Shown here: in pieces, positions 32,941-42,857 of the stretch
How positions within the stretch are numbered: the first letter of the stretch is position 1
How the letters are laid out: each line of letters starts with the position of its first letter
From: Coprobacter tertius
Lineage (GTDB): Bacteria; Bacteroidota; Bacteroidia; Bacteroidales; Coprobacteraceae
Direction: 5' to 3'
DNA length: 64,000 bases
NCBI RefSeq assembly: GCF_024330105.1
Contig: NZ_JANDHW010000001.1
Coordinates: 62,001 to 126,000 of the forward strand
Made by a program: the position numbers and the translations under genes
Notes under the pieces: generated by a model
Database searches by the model: none
Told to the model about the DNA's origin: nothing
What the model saw: the letters and a program-made list of their open reading frames with translations, nothing else

Positions 32941-35900
32941 ATGAAGAAAAAACTTATGTTACTGCTGTCATGCGTATGTTTTACCGTATGCGTGGCTATG
33001 GCACAAACTACAAAAGTAACAGGTATTGTTATTTCTCAGAGCGACGGTCTCCCTGTGGTGGGAGCGACGGTAGTAGTAAAGGGTAGTACCAGCGGAACGA
33101 TTACCGATATAGACGGTAAATTCAGTTTAAATGTTTCGGAATCTGCTAAAACATTGGTCGTATCTTTTATAGGTATGAAAAAACAGGAAGTAGGTATTAA
33201 AAAAGGACAGATGAAAATTACGCTTTTGCCCGATGAGCGTAGTCTCGATGAAGTAGTTGTGACAGCTATGGGTATTTCTCGAGAAAAGAAAGCATTGGGA
33301 TATGCAGTGCAAGACATTAATTCCGATCTGTTGAATCAGGCTTCCAATGCCGATTTGGCCGGTTCGCTGCAAGGAAAAGTAGCCGGGGTGCAAATTACGC
33401 CTTCGAGCGGTATGCCCGGGGCATCGTCACAGATTATGATACGGGGTGCCCGCTCGTTTACGGGGGATAACAGTCCTTTGTACGTAATCGACGGATTGCC
33501 GGTGAATTCTACGTATGACGAAAGTACACTGGATGGAGTTAGTGGGGCTGATTTTTCAAATCGAGCGATAGATATCGACCCGAACGATATAGAATCTATC
33601 GATATATTGAAGGGACAGGCGGCTTCGGCGCTTTACGGAATTCGTGCCTCGAACGGGGTAATACTGATTACGACCAAAAGCGGCCGTGGTTTGGCAAAGG
33701 GTAAACCGCAGATTACCTATTCGACAAGTGTAAGTTTCGATAAAATTTCACGGTATCCCGAGTTGCAAACGATGTACGCACAGGGTTCGAAAGGCGTTTA
33801 CGATCCAACTTCATCTATGTCATGGGGACCTAAAATATCGGATTTACCGAATGATGCCAACTACGGAGGAAATGTTGCCAATAAATATAATAATTTCAAT
33901 CCTTCGGGAACACAAGGAATGTATTACGTGCCTCAGCGTGCGGCGGCCGGTCTCAACCCTTGGGTAAAACCGCAAGCGTATAATAATGTAAAAGAGTTTT
34001 TCAGGACGGGAGTAACCTGGAACAATTCGTTAAATGTTGCTCAGGCAACCGAAAAGGCGAACTATTCGTTTTCACTGGGTAATTCAGACCAAAGCGGTAT
34101 TATTCCTTCTACCGGCATGAAACGTTATAATGCGAAGGGAACGGTAGAAGTTAAACTGAATTCGAATTGGACGACTGGTTTCAGTGCCAATTATGTAAAT
34201 ACATCGATCGATAAATTACCTACGGCTAACGATGGTATTCTGGCAACTGTATTCCCGGCACCTCCCAGTTACGACCTGGCCGGAATACCTGCGCATATCG
34301 CCAACAATCCGTACGTGCAGAACAATTATCGCGGTGGTAGTTTTGAAGCGGCTTACTGGATGCTCGACAATGTAAGTTTCGATGAGCAGACGAGCCGGTT
34401 TTACGGAAATGCCTATGCGAATTATAAAACGAAATTCCATACCGATAATCATACATTGAATGTAAAATACCAATTGGGAACCGACGCTTATACGACCGAT
34501 TTTGAAAATGTGTGGGGATATGGGTCTAAAGGTTCGTCTAAAAACGGACAGATTGAAAATTACGGATGGAAAAGCGTTATGCTGAATTCACTCCTTACCG
34601 TTAATTACGACTGGAAAATAAACAGCGACTGGTCTTTCAACGCTTTATTAGGTAACGAATTTATACAAAATAACCGTCTACGATATTATGAATACGGGGA
34701 CTCTTTTAACTTCCCTGGTTGGAATCATATACAAAACGCGACTTCGAAAAACAATGAAATGAGAGATTTAACCAATCGTACGGTCGGTTTCTTCGGTAGC
34801 GCGTCGGCTTCGTACCGCAATATGCTTTACCTGACGGTAACCGGACGTAACGATTACGTTTCGAATATGCCTACCGGCAACCGTTCGTTTTTTTATCCTT
34901 CGGTTTCGGCGGGGTTTGTTCTTACCGAGCTCGAATCGTTAAAGAATGATGTGGTTAACTTCGCTAAAATACGGGCTTCGTATGCAGAAGTAGGACAGGC
35001 AGGAGATTATTTTAATAATTATTACTATACTCCTTCTTACGGAAGCGGTTTTTATATGATAACTCCCTTGATGTTTCCTATAAACGGGGTAAATGGTTTC
35101 AAGCCTTATTATGTTGTATTCGATCCCAAACTGAAACCGCAGAATACGCAATCATACGAATTCGGGTTCGATCTTAATTTTCTCGATAACCGTATCGGTC
35201 TCAGCTATACCTTCTCTCGACAAAATGTAAAAGACCAGATATTCGAGGTACCCCTTGCCGGTTCTACCGGCGCTCAAAGCATGCTTACCAACGGTGGCCG
35301 CATACATACCAATGCGCACGAGATAACACTCTCGGCTAATCCCGTTCGTATGAAAAACTTTAACTGGGACTTTGCTTTTAACTGGAGTAAGGTAGATAAT
35401 TACGTCGACGCTCTGGCCGATGGTGTAGAAAGTATTTTCCTCGGAGGTTTCGCTACCCCGCAGGTAAGAGCCGGTATCGGTGATAAATTCCCGGTTATTT
35501 ACGGTAACAGTTACATGCGTAACGAGAAAGGAGAATTAATCGTAGACGATAAAGGTTTGCCGCAAATTGGCGAGGCTAAAGTGATCGGTAGCGTATCGCC
35601 CGATTTCCGCCTCGGATTCAATACTTCTTTTAGGGTTTATAAGTTTACCTTGAGTGCGGTACTCGACTGGAAACAAGGAGGTCATATGTACGGGGGTACC
35701 GAAGGTTTACTCGACTTTTACGGGGTAAGTAAACGATCGGGAGACCGTGAAGGCAGTTTTATCGTTCCCGGTGTGAAGGAGAACGGCCAGCCAAACGATA
35801 TAGTTATCTCTGGGCCGAAAGGTTATCAGTCTTATTATGAAACGATTAATGATATACACGAGGCGGCCGTATATGAAACTTCTTTTGTGAAATTACGTGA

Positions 35901-36105
35901 ACTGGCCTTGAGTTATCAGGTATTGAATAAGCCTTGGCTGAATATTTCGGTAAACGCCTTCGCGCGGAATATTTTATTGTGGACGGCTATGCCCGATTTC
36001 GATCCCGAATCGAGTCAGGGAAATACCAATATGTCGGGTGCGTTCGAGCGATTTTCATTACCGGCGACATCGAGTTACGGTTTAGGTTTAACGGTTAAAT
36101 TTTAA
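32941..36105 (+). CDS. SusC/RagA-type TonB-linked outer-membrane transporter
   Basis: A 1054-residue SusC-family protein: signal peptide (MKKKLMLLLSCVCFTVCVAMAQ), carboxypeptidase-regulatory-like domain (KVTGIVISQSDGLPVVGA, about 25-105), plug domain with LDEVVVTAMGISREKKALGYA (about 102-122), NDIESIDILKGQAASALYGIRASNGVI (about 214-240), and a long barrel ending LGLTVKF. It lacks the N-terminal STN signalling domain of the other SusC in this window, so it is not expected to signal to a FecR. Together with the SusD-like gene 10 bases later it forms an outer-membrane importer for an unknown nutrient; there is no linked glycoside hydrolase, which makes peptide or other non-glycan use possible. 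Confidence 0.95.
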   Translation: MKKKLMLLLSCVCFTVCVAMAQTTKVTGIVISQSDGLPVVGATVVVKGSTSGTITDIDGKFSLNVSESAKTLVVSFIGMKKQEVGIKKGQMKITLLPDERSLDEVVVTAMGISREKKALGYAVQDINSDLLNQASNADLAGSLQGKVAGVQITPSSGMPGASSQIMIRGARSFTGDNSPLYVIDGLPVNSTYDESTLDGVSGADFSNRAIDIDPNDIESIDILKGQAASALYGIRASNGVILITTKSGRGLAKGKPQITYSTSVSFDKISRYPELQTMYAQGSKGVYDPTSSMSWGPKISDLPNDANYGGNVANKYNNFNPSGTQGMYYVPQRAAAGLNPWVKPQAYNNVKEFFRTGVTWNNSLNVAQATEKANYSFSLGNSDQSGIIPSTGMKRYNAKGTVEVKLNSNWTTGFSANYVNTSIDKLPTANDGILATVFPAPPSYDLAGIPAHIANNPYVQNNYRGGSFEAAYWMLDNVSFDEQTSRFYGNAYANYKTKFHTDNHTLNVKYQLGTDAYTTDFENVWGYGSKGSSKNGQIENYGWKSVMLNSLLTVNYDWKINSDWSFNALLGNEFIQNNRLRYYEYGDSFNFPGWNHIQNATSKNNEMRDLTNRTVGFFGSASASYRNMLYLTVTGRNDYVSNMPTGNRSFFYPSVSAGFVLTELESLKNDVVNFAKIRASYAEVGQAGDYFNNYYYTPSYGSGFYMITPLMFPINGVNGFKPYYVVFDPKLKPQNTQSYEFGFDLNFLDNRIGLSYTFSRQNVKDQIFEVPLAGSTGAQSMLTNGGRIHTNAHEITLSANPVRMKNFNWDFAFNWSKVDNYVDALADGVESIFLGGFATPQVRAGIGDKFPVIYGNSYMRNEKGELIVDDKGLPQIGEAKVIGSVSPDFRLGFNTSFRVYKFTLSAVLDWKQGGHMYGGTEGLLDFYGVSKRSGDREGSFIVPGVKENGQPNDIVISGPKGYQSYYETINDIHEAAVYETSFVKLRELALSYQVLNKPWLNISVNAFARNILLWTAMPDFDPESSQGNTNMSGAFERFSLPATSSYGLGLTVKF

Positions 36106-36115
36106 AGATTTGTCA

Positions 36116-37708
36116 ATGATGAAAAAATATATGATTAAAAACAGCGTTTTAGCGTCGTTGCTTGCGATAGCCTCTCTGTCGTCTTGTACCGACAGTATTA
36201 TGGACGATATCAATCGTGACAGGAATCATCCCGAAAATGTTCCGGCCAAGTTTTTGCTTACCGAAGTAATAACCTCAACGGCCTTTAATGTAACAGGCGG
36301 AGATTTTTCGTTGTACGCTTCGGTTTATATCGAGCATGAAACGGGAATATTCGGACAAATGTATAATGCCGATATCAGAAACGGAGAGCCTAATGTGGCT
36401 ACAACGTATAATAATGCCTGGAACAATGCTTACGCTAATATTAAGACTCTTAAAATTGCGATAGATAAACTGGAGAACGATCCTTTCGAGCAGGGAAACA
36501 ATGTGAGTTTAGGTATTGCCAAGGTATTGCTGGCGTACAATGGCGCCATACTGACCGACCTTTTCGGCGACGTGCCTTTTGTACAGGCGGGCGAGATCAA
36601 TCCCGACAATACCCCTAAGTATATGCAGCCGAAAATAGACAAGCAGGAAGAGGTATACAAAGAGGTATTCCAGTTGTTGGATGATGCGGTTATATTATTC
36701 GATAAAAAAGACGAAGGAAGTAGTGGCGCCATCGGACGCAACGATTATATTTACGGAGGTGATGCCAAAATCTGGAAAAAGGCTGCCTATGCTCTCAAAG
36801 CCCGGTATATGCTGCATGTACTCGACCGCAGTGCCGATAAGGATGCCGATATGCAGACGATTCTTACCTGTGTCGATAATTCGTTCGCTTCGGCGAAAGA
36901 TGAATTGAAATTCGCTGTTTATAATGGTAGTTCACAGTTGAATCCCTATGCCGGTTTTACGATGAGCCGCGATGCGATGGGGGCAAGTAAGAGTTTGGTA
37001 GATAAAATGATCGCACTGAACGATCCCAGGGCTAAATGCTCCTTCATGCAATGTACCGATCCGAGAAATTATACATTCGAGCAGATCACCGATCCGGCGA
37101 AAATAGAGACTGCTCCTAACGGAGAACCGGTACAGACGCAATTTAAGTATAGTTATTCGATGCCTTCTCTGGCGGCGTCGGCACCTACGCAACTGATGAG
37201 TTATCATGAACTGATGTTTATCAAGGCAGAAGTATTGGCTCGTAAAGGACAAAACGACGATGCCTATATAACTCTTAAATCGGCGATCGAAGCCGCTTTT
37301 GCTAACTTGCAGAACTCGATAAAGGCAACGATAGATTATTGTGATTTTACGGGCGATGCCGATCCGGCGGTAGACTTGTCTAAAACGGTAGCTGACGCTT
37401 ATCACACCGCTTTAAAAGCCGCTTTCGATACCGACCCGCTGCGAATGGTCATGTTACAGAAATACCTGTCATTTTTCGGTTCTTCGGGAGAATCGGTCGA
37501 GGCTTATAACGACTATCGTCGGTTGAAAGGAGAAGGCAAAGAAGATTATATCGACTTGAAAAATCCTTTGAACGTGAAAGAGAAATTTCCGTTGCGCTAT
37601 GGGTACGGACAGTCGGACGTATCGGCTAATCAGGAAGTAAAAAAAGCGTTCGGCAACGGACAGTATGTTTATACCGAACCGGTATGGTGGGCCGGCGGAA
37701 CCCGATAA
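36116..37708 (+). CDS. SusD/RagB-like nutrient-binding outer-membrane lipoprotein (SusD-like type 2)
   Basis: ATG at 36116 (or the next ATG at 36119) is used because the frame's earlier start would be a TTG at 36110. The protein has the lipoprotein signal LASLLAIASLSSC, then a helical SusD-like fold with SVYIEHETGIFGQM near residue 60, repeated YKEVFQLLDDAVILFDKKDEG and LMSYHELMFIKAEVLARKGQNDDAY (TPR-like), and a C-terminus ending in VYTEPVWWAGGTR. These features fit the SusD-like_2 (RagB-type) group. It is the partner of the SusC gene 10 bases upstream and is followed by a terminator. Confidence 0.9.
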   Translation: MMKKYMIKNSVLASLLAIASLSSCTDSIMDDINRDRNHPENVPAKFLLTEVITSTAFNVTGGDFSLYASVYIEHETGIFGQMYNADIRNGEPNVATTYNNAWNNAYANIKTLKIAIDKLENDPFEQGNNVSLGIAKVLLAYNGAILTDLFGDVPFVQAGEINPDNTPKYMQPKIDKQEEVYKEVFQLLDDAVILFDKKDEGSSGAIGRNDYIYGGDAKIWKKAAYALKARYMLHVLDRSADKDADMQTILTCVDNSFASAKDELKFAVYNGSSQLNPYAGFTMSRDAMGASKSLVDKMIALNDPRAKCSFMQCTDPRNYTFEQITDPAKIETAPNGEPVQTQFKYSYSMPSLAASAPTQLMSYHELMFIKAEVLARKGQNDDAYITLKSAIEAAFANLQNSIKATIDYCDFTGDADPAVDLSKTVADAYHTALKAAFDTDPLRMVMLQKYLSFFGSSGESVEAYNDYRRLKGEGKEDYIDLKNPLNVKEKFPLRYGYGQSDVSANQEVKKAFGNGQYVYTEPVWWAGGTR

Positions 37709-37737
37709 TATATTGTTGATGAGTTTTATTGATTAAT

Positions 37738-37784
37738 TAAGAGAACCGGTCTGTAGGAATTTTTCCGACAGACCGGTTCTCTTA
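37738..37784 (+). terminator. terminator of the first SusC/SusD operon
   Basis: 17-bp stem around AAGAGAACCGGTCTGT / ACAGACCGGTTCTCTT with a 13-base loop, 30 bases after the SusD stop. Confidence 0.8.
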
Positions 37785-38005
37785 TTGTATAAACGAGAGA
37801 AATAAGGGATATTACAAAATTTTTCGATTTTCAGTTCGGCAACTTATATCTGGTAGTTTTATATGCTTGTATTCCGAAAATAAAGATCTGTTTCTTTCAG
37901 ATAAAAAACAAGTAGCCATTTAAGGAAAACGAGATAAAGATTTTATATGCAATAGCGTGAAAAATAATGAACATGGCGAATAAACGTATAATTTGTTTTT
38001 TAAAA

Positions 38006-38422
38006 TTATATGTTAATAACGGTAATTGTCGGATTTAATCTCCGCATATAAGCGATAAAGCCCACAGGATCGGCAGGAGATACACGCGTACGATGAATGT
38101 GGCCCGATTTCCAGATAATTTTAATACGGGAAAAAGAAACGGCGTATGCCGGTCGGTAACTCTTTATCGGTGAAACGGAAATAATTTGGTCTACCGGTAT
38201 TTGTATGGTGGGTGCATAGCCCGATTTAATCAGTAGAATATTGTTCTCTGTAAAAACGTATTCGGTACGTAACAGAGCGGCGATGAGCCAGATATCGCAA
38301 GCCGCTAAGGGAATGGCCCAAAGAATATGCCGGAACCATACACAATAAATAAGAAGTCCCGAAAGTAAGAGTACCGTGATGAAAAACCATTTATCGGTTT
38401 TCGATTTGAAAGTACGCACCAT
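38006..38422 (-). CDS. two-helix membrane protein with a PH-like domain
   Basis: A 138-residue protein with two hydrophobic segments (about residues 13-30 and 33-50: FFITVLLLSGLLIYCVW and ILWAIPLAACDIWLIAALL) followed by a beta-rich domain: EYVFTENNILLIKSGYAPTIQIPVDQIISVSPIK, then IKIIWKSGHIHRTRVSPADPVGFIAYMRRLNP. This pattern is that of bacterial PH-domain proteins of the DUF304/YcxB kind. No function is known. It is divergent from nadB, sharing a 105-base gap that holds an inverted repeat and possible overlapping promoters. Confidence 0.7.
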   Translation of the reverse strand: MVRTFKSKTDKWFFITVLLLSGLLIYCVWFRHILWAIPLAACDIWLIAALLRTEYVFTENNILLIKSGYAPTIQIPVDQIISVSPIKSYRPAYAVSFSRIKIIWKSGHIHRTRVSPADPVGFIAYMRRLNPTITVINI

Positions 38423-38461
38423 AAAATAGATTTTGCGGCAAGGTACGAAATTTCCAGTTTA

Positions 38462-38483
38462 TTTGTACATTTGTACAAAGATA
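38462..38483. promoter_or_regulatory. inverted repeat within the divergent promoter of nadB and the PH-like gene
   Basis: TTTGTAC-ATTT-GTACAAA at 38462-38479, 7-base arms. A plus-strand TACATTTG (38466-38473) and a minus-strand TATCTTTG (CAAAGATA at 38476-38483) overlap it, so a bound repressor could block both promoters. Possible NAD-linked control is speculation. Confidence 0.4.
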
Positions 38484-38527
38484 AAAACGGATGCGACCGA
38501 CAGCCGCATCAGAAACCGAATACGAGA

Positions 38528-40099
38528 ATGGTACATAAATTTGATTTTCTGGTCATCGGCTCGGGAATTGCCGGGATGAGTTTCGCGTTGAAAGTGGCCG
38601 AAAAAGGCAGGGTAGCTGTTATTTGTAAAACCGGCCTCGAAGAAGCCAATACGTTTTATGCCCAAGGGGGAATAGCGTCGGTAACCAAACCTACCGACGA
38701 TTTCGAAAAACATATACAAGATACGTTGATTGCCGGAGCCGGTGTTTGTGATCGCGTCGCTGTCGAAAAAGTCGTGCGGGAAGCCCCCGGCCAAATACAG
38801 GAACTAATCAACTGGGGGGTGAACTTCGATAAAGACGAGAAAGGAAATTTCGATCTGCATAAAGAAGGGGGACATTCCGAATTCCGTATTTTGCATCATC
38901 AGGACAATACAGGGGCCGAGATACAAGACAGCCTTATACGGGCTTTGAAAAAACATCCGAAAATCGAAGTGTTCGAGAATCATTTCGCTATCGAAATTAT
39001 CACTCAGCATCATCTCGGTGTAGAAGTAAACCGGCATTCGGACGATATCGAATGTTATGGTGCTTACGTACTTGATCAGCGCACCAATCATATACATACT
39101 TTTTTGTCGAAAACGACACTTATCGCCACCGGAGGTATCGGGAATGTTTACAGTACGACGACTAACCCTCCTGTAGCTACAGGAGACGGTATCGCCATGG
39201 TATACCGGGCAAAAGGGGAGGTAAAAGATATGGAGTTTATACAGTTTCACCCCACTGCATTATATAATCCCGGAGAAAGACCCAGTTTTCTGATTACCGA
39301 AGCGATGCGGGGTTATGGGGGCGTGTTGCGTACCAAAGACGGAAAAGAATTTATGCAAAAATACGATGACCGTCGTTCTTTGGCTCCGCGTGATATCGTA
39401 GCTCGGGCAATCGATAATGAAATGAAAATACGGGGTGATGAGTGCGTTTATCTGGATGTTACGCACAAAGATGCCGAAGAAACAAAAAAGCATTTTCCCA
39501 ATATATACCAGAAATGCCTGACATTGGGTATCGACATAACGAAAGAATATATACCCGTAGCACCGGCAGCTCATTACCTGTGTGGAGGAATAAAAGTGGA
39601 TGTAAATGCTCGTTCGTCGATTAAGCATCTGTATGCTGTAGGTGAATGTTCATGTACGGGATTGCACGGAGCCAACCGATTGGCTTCCAACTCGCTTATC
39701 GAAGCAGTGGTGTATGCCGATGCGGCTGCCCGGCATGCGGTAAGCGTATTACCCGGAATAAAACATCAGGAAAATATTCCCGACTGGAATGACGAGGGGA
39801 CTTCTTTGCCCGAAGAAATGGTACTTATTACACAAAGTGTAAGAGAAGTAGAGCAGATTATGTCGGCTTACGTAGGAATCGTACGGTCTAACTTACGTTT
39901 GAAACGTGCGCTCGACCGTCTCGAAATCTTATACCGGGAAACCGAAGACCTCTTTTCGAGATCGGTTGTTTCACGGGAGATTTGCGAATTGCGTAATCTT
40001 ATCAATGTAGGCTATCTGATTATTAAACAGGCCATGGCTCGTAAAGAGAGCCGCGGGCTGCATTACACGATCGATTATCCTAAAAAGAACAAGATCTGA
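38528..40099 (+). CDS. nadB: L-aspartate oxidase
   Basis: FAD enzyme of the first step of de novo NAD synthesis, making iminoaspartate for NadA. The frame opens at 38471, but the ATG at 38528 (MVHKFDFLVIGSGIAGMSFA) places the FAD-binding GSGIAGM at the usual position and gives 523 residues. Landmarks: NTFYAQGGIASV (about residues 38-49), GGHSEFRILHHQDNTG, TTLIATGGIGNVYSTTTNPPVATGDGIAM, EFIQFHPTALYNP, APRDIVARAID and LYAVGECSCTGLHGANRLASNSLIEAVVY. The NadA gene lies about 9 kb upstream on the opposite strand. Confidence 0.97.
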   Translation: MVHKFDFLVIGSGIAGMSFALKVAEKGRVAVICKTGLEEANTFYAQGGIASVTKPTDDFEKHIQDTLIAGAGVCDRVAVEKVVREAPGQIQELINWGVNFDKDEKGNFDLHKEGGHSEFRILHHQDNTGAEIQDSLIRALKKHPKIEVFENHFAIEIITQHHLGVEVNRHSDDIECYGAYVLDQRTNHIHTFLSKTTLIATGGIGNVYSTTTNPPVATGDGIAMVYRAKGEVKDMEFIQFHPTALYNPGERPSFLITEAMRGYGGVLRTKDGKEFMQKYDDRRSLAPRDIVARAIDNEMKIRGDECVYLDVTHKDAEETKKHFPNIYQKCLTLGIDITKEYIPVAPAAHYLCGGIKVDVNARSSIKHLYAVGECSCTGLHGANRLASNSLIEAVVYADAAARHAVSVLPGIKHQENIPDWNDEGTSLPEEMVLITQSVREVEQIMSAYVGIVRSNLRLKRALDRLEILYRETEDLFSRSVVSREICELRNLINVGYLIIKQAMARKESRGLHYTIDYPKKNKI

Positions 40100-40124
40100 G
40101 ATAAGAAGATAATAAATACGGGAT

Positions 40125-40598
40125 TTGCCGCCGGAAATTTGTCCCGAGAACCAAAACCGAAATTACGTGAGTCTGAAATCAAGAAACAAGCCCGATAAAT
40201 TCTGGCCGCAGCTGGGAAGATATACGATTGTAGGAGGTATATCATTCGGTGTGGATGTCGGCCTTTTGTATATTCTTACCGATTTCCTGCATCTTTTTTA
40301 TATTTTATCGGCGACTATTTCTTTTATCGTAGGCTTATGGATAAATTATTACCTGAGCTCGCTTTGGGTGTTCGAGGATTCTAAATTCACCAATAAGAAG
40401 ATAGAGTTTTTACTCTATGCTCTGATCGGTTTTATCGGCTTGGGCTTCAATAATTTATTTCTTTGGGTATTTACTCATTTTTTACATATTTATTATTTGT
40501 GGTCGAAGGTTTTGGCGGCCATTCTCGTGTATATGTGGAATTTTCTGGCGCGTAAATATTTCTTATACGACAATAAATCTGGTACAGATCGCTCTTGA
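40125..40598 (+). CDS. GtrA-family membrane protein
   Basis: A 157-residue protein with about four membrane segments, the GtrA layout (RYTIVGGISFGVDVGLLYILTD, ISFIVGLWINYYLSSLWVF, FLLYALIGFIGLGFNNLFLWVF, LAAILVYMWNFLARKYFLY). GtrA-type proteins are thought to help move polyprenol-linked sugars across the membrane. The frame begins at a TTG (40125); a GTG at 40167 (VSLKSRNKPDKFWPQLG) is an alternative start that gives the usual size of about 140. It is 25 bases after nadB and ends 5 bases before the convergent GH20 gene. Confidence 0.85.
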   Translation: MPPEICPENQNRNYVSLKSRNKPDKFWPQLGRYTIVGGISFGVDVGLLYILTDFLHLFYILSATISFIVGLWINYYLSSLWVFEDSKFTNKKIEFLLYALIGFIGLGFNNLFLWVFTHFLHIYYLWSKVLAAILVYMWNFLARKYFLYDNKSGTDRS

Positions 40599-40603
40599 GT
40601 TTT

Positions 40604-42853
40604 TCAGCGTACGAAAATTTCATCGACGAACATATACCCGTCTTTTTTCGGAACCGCACGGGCTACATAACGCAGATAGCGGGCTTTGTAATTTCCAGTG
40701 ATTCCGAAATTGTGGAATAAAACCCCTTCCGTATCTCTCGGTGTCGTATTTTCAATTCGTTTCAGCAGACTAAATTTTTCACCGTCCTCCGAGGCATAAA
40801 TTTCTACCGTATGCGGAAACCATATCCAGGGGCCGGTTTGTTGCATGAAACGAGCCGTTATATTGTGTATCGGGGTAGATTTACCCAAATCCAATATGAC
40901 GTCCATATCCCCGGTGAAACCTTGCCAGTGACCGTCGCCGTAACTTCTACCTCCGGTATAGCCGTCGGTTAAGGCTGTTTTGCCACCGGCATTGTAATGT
41001 TGGCTGTAAGGTGTGTTATATGTTACTTTCGACCCGATGGCTTTGTGATAATAAACGGTAAAATTCTGGGGTTCGGTAAACTGTTTCCCATTGCCGAATT
41101 GAGCGACTGCAATGTGAGCAGAGTCTTTTACTGTTATAGGTCCGGTGTATAGTGTAGATGTAGGTGATGGTAAAATACCGTCGAGGGTATATCGTATTTC
41201 AACCGGTATGCGGTTGCAGGTAAATGATATTTTTATTTCGTGTGCTGCAGTATCCACGGTTTGGTGCATTTCTACACTTTTAGAAATCGGGTGTGCGTTT
41301 ATACCTTGATCGTGCAACCATGAGAGTTGACGGTTTACAGCGGGCAGAAAGCGTTCCCATGATTTTTGCGGAGTATCGGTCCAGGCGATCTCCGAGAGGG
41401 CTAATAAGCGCGGATAAATCATGTATTCGGCATGTGAATAGGTTGGCATGTATTCGGTCCAAACGTTGGCTTGTACTCCGAGAATACGTTGACTTTTATC
41501 TGCGGTGAGCGAATCGGGTACTGGATTATAGGAATATACTTTTTCGAGCGGAAGGTAGCCTCCGATAGCTTCGGGTTCGAGAATCGGATCGTCTTGATAA
41601 GCGTCGAAATAGCAATATTCTCCCGGAGTCATAATCACATTATGTCCCATATTTACTGCTTTTAGGCCTCCCTGTGTACCTCTCCACGACATGACGGTAG
41701 CATCGGGAGCCAAGCCGCCGTCGAGAATTTCGTCCCATCCTAATAGTTTCCTGCCTTTACTCTCGAGATAATCCGAAATGCGGTGAATAAAATAGCTTTG
41801 CAGTTCATCCACGTTTTTCAGTCCGTTATCATGCATGCGTTTTTGGCATTTCGGACAACTTTCCCAAGTAGTTTTATTGGCTTCGTCACCTCCGATATGA
41901 ATATATTTCGATGGAAAAAGTTCTATGACTTCATCGAGAACGGTTTCGAGAAAGCGGAACGTATCTTCATTGCCGGCACAGAATTCCCCGTTTTTGTAGG
42001 GTTCACCCGAACAAGACAGTTCAGGATAAACGGCAGTTACTTCTTCGCTGTGCCCCGGCATCTCTATTTCGGGAATAACCGTTATAAAGCGGTCGGCGGC
42101 GTATTGTACGATTTCGCGTATGTCTTGGGAGGTGTAAAAACCACCGTAGGCACCGGGAGTATCCTGCCGGCAATAGTGTCGGTCTGAGTTCCACCATTCT
42201 TTCCAGGTATGCTGAGGACGCCAGGCAGCTACTTCGGTGAGTAGCGGATATTTCCCGATATGAATCCTCCATCCGGCTCCGTCGGTAAGATGCCAGTGGA
42301 AACGGTTGAGTTTGTAGGAGGCCATTACATCGAGTTGTTTTTTGATAAACTCTTTATCGAAGAAATGGCGGGATACATCGAGATGCATACCCCGGTAGGC
42401 AAATCGGGGGATGTCTTTTATATGTATAGCGGGTAGTTTTGCCGGCGATGTAGATCGTGCGATCTGTAACAGAGTTTGCACCCCGTAATACAAGCCTTCA
42501 TCGTTATCGGCTTTAATGAGTATGAGGTCGGGGGTAATATCCAGTGCGTAACTGCCGACCTTTTCTCCGGTTTTTTCTTTTATTTTTTGAATGTGAACAC
42601 TTGCGTTTTTTTTGTATTCCTCCGTCAGAATACTATCGGGCCATATACGGTACAGCACGTCGAGCAACCGGTCTTTTTCTATGGGCGTTACCTCTGAGAA
42701 ACAGATGGCCGGAGACGGATGTGAGAAGTATCCCGCCGAGGTTTTTAATTCCTGCGGGTACGGAATCAAAAAAAGACCGGACGTTCCCTGTGATATCACA
42801 GGGAACGAGCCGGTTATTAATAACAAAATGAAAAAAAAACCTTTCTTATTCAT
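40604..42853 (-). CDS. beta-N-acetylhexosaminidase, GH20, with chitobiase-type and discoidin-like C-terminus
   Basis: Removes terminal beta-linked GlcNAc/GalNAc. A 749-residue protein with signal peptide ending ISQ, a GH20b-type N-terminal domain (to about 140), and GH20 catalytic barrel (about 145-500) with RGMHLDVSRHFF, FHWHLTDGAGWR, PEIEMPGHSEE and the catalytic pair Asp323-Glu324 in HIGGDEANK. It continues with a chitobiase-type domain (RYTLDGILPSPTSTLYTGP, about 575) and an F5/8-type discoidin domain ending MFVDEIFVR. The signal-peptide region encodes a perfect palindrome at 42783-42806. The start lies 4 bases after the preceding GH20 stop; both belong to the N-glycan locus. Confidence 0.93.
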   Translation of the reverse strand: MNKKGFFFILLLITGSFPVISQGTSGLFLIPYPQELKTSAGYFSHPSPAICFSEVTPIEKDRLLDVLYRIWPDSILTEEYKKNASVHIQKIKEKTGEKVGSYALDITPDLILIKADNDEGLYYGVQTLLQIARSTSPAKLPAIHIKDIPRFAYRGMHLDVSRHFFDKEFIKKQLDVMASYKLNRFHWHLTDGAGWRIHIGKYPLLTEVAAWRPQHTWKEWWNSDRHYCRQDTPGAYGGFYTSQDIREIVQYAADRFITVIPEIEMPGHSEEVTAVYPELSCSGEPYKNGEFCAGNEDTFRFLETVLDEVIELFPSKYIHIGGDEANKTTWESCPKCQKRMHDNGLKNVDELQSYFIHRISDYLESKGRKLLGWDEILDGGLAPDATVMSWRGTQGGLKAVNMGHNVIMTPGEYCYFDAYQDDPILEPEAIGGYLPLEKVYSYNPVPDSLTADKSQRILGVQANVWTEYMPTYSHAEYMIYPRLLALSEIAWTDTPQKSWERFLPAVNRQLSWLHDQGINAHPISKSVEMHQTVDTAAHEIKISFTCNRIPVEIRYTLDGILPSPTSTLYTGPITVKDSAHIAVAQFGNGKQFTEPQNFTVYYHKAIGSKVTYNTPYSQHYNAGGKTALTDGYTGGRSYGDGHWQGFTGDMDVILDLGKSTPIHNITARFMQQTGPWIWFPHTVEIYASEDGEKFSLLKRIENTTPRDTEGVLFHNFGITGNYKARYLRYVARAVPKKDGYMFVDEIFVR
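42783..42806. repeat. 24-base perfect palindrome in the signal-peptide coding region
   Basis: GTTCCCTGTGAT followed by its reverse complement ATCACAGGGAAC, centred on GATATC. Outer arms ACCGG (42776-42780) and CCGGT (42810-42814) pair as well, so a long hairpin can form in the mRNA early in the GH20 coding region. It encodes the stretch SFPVISQGT near the signal cleavage site. Confidence 0.9.
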
Positions 42854-42857
42854 AGAA

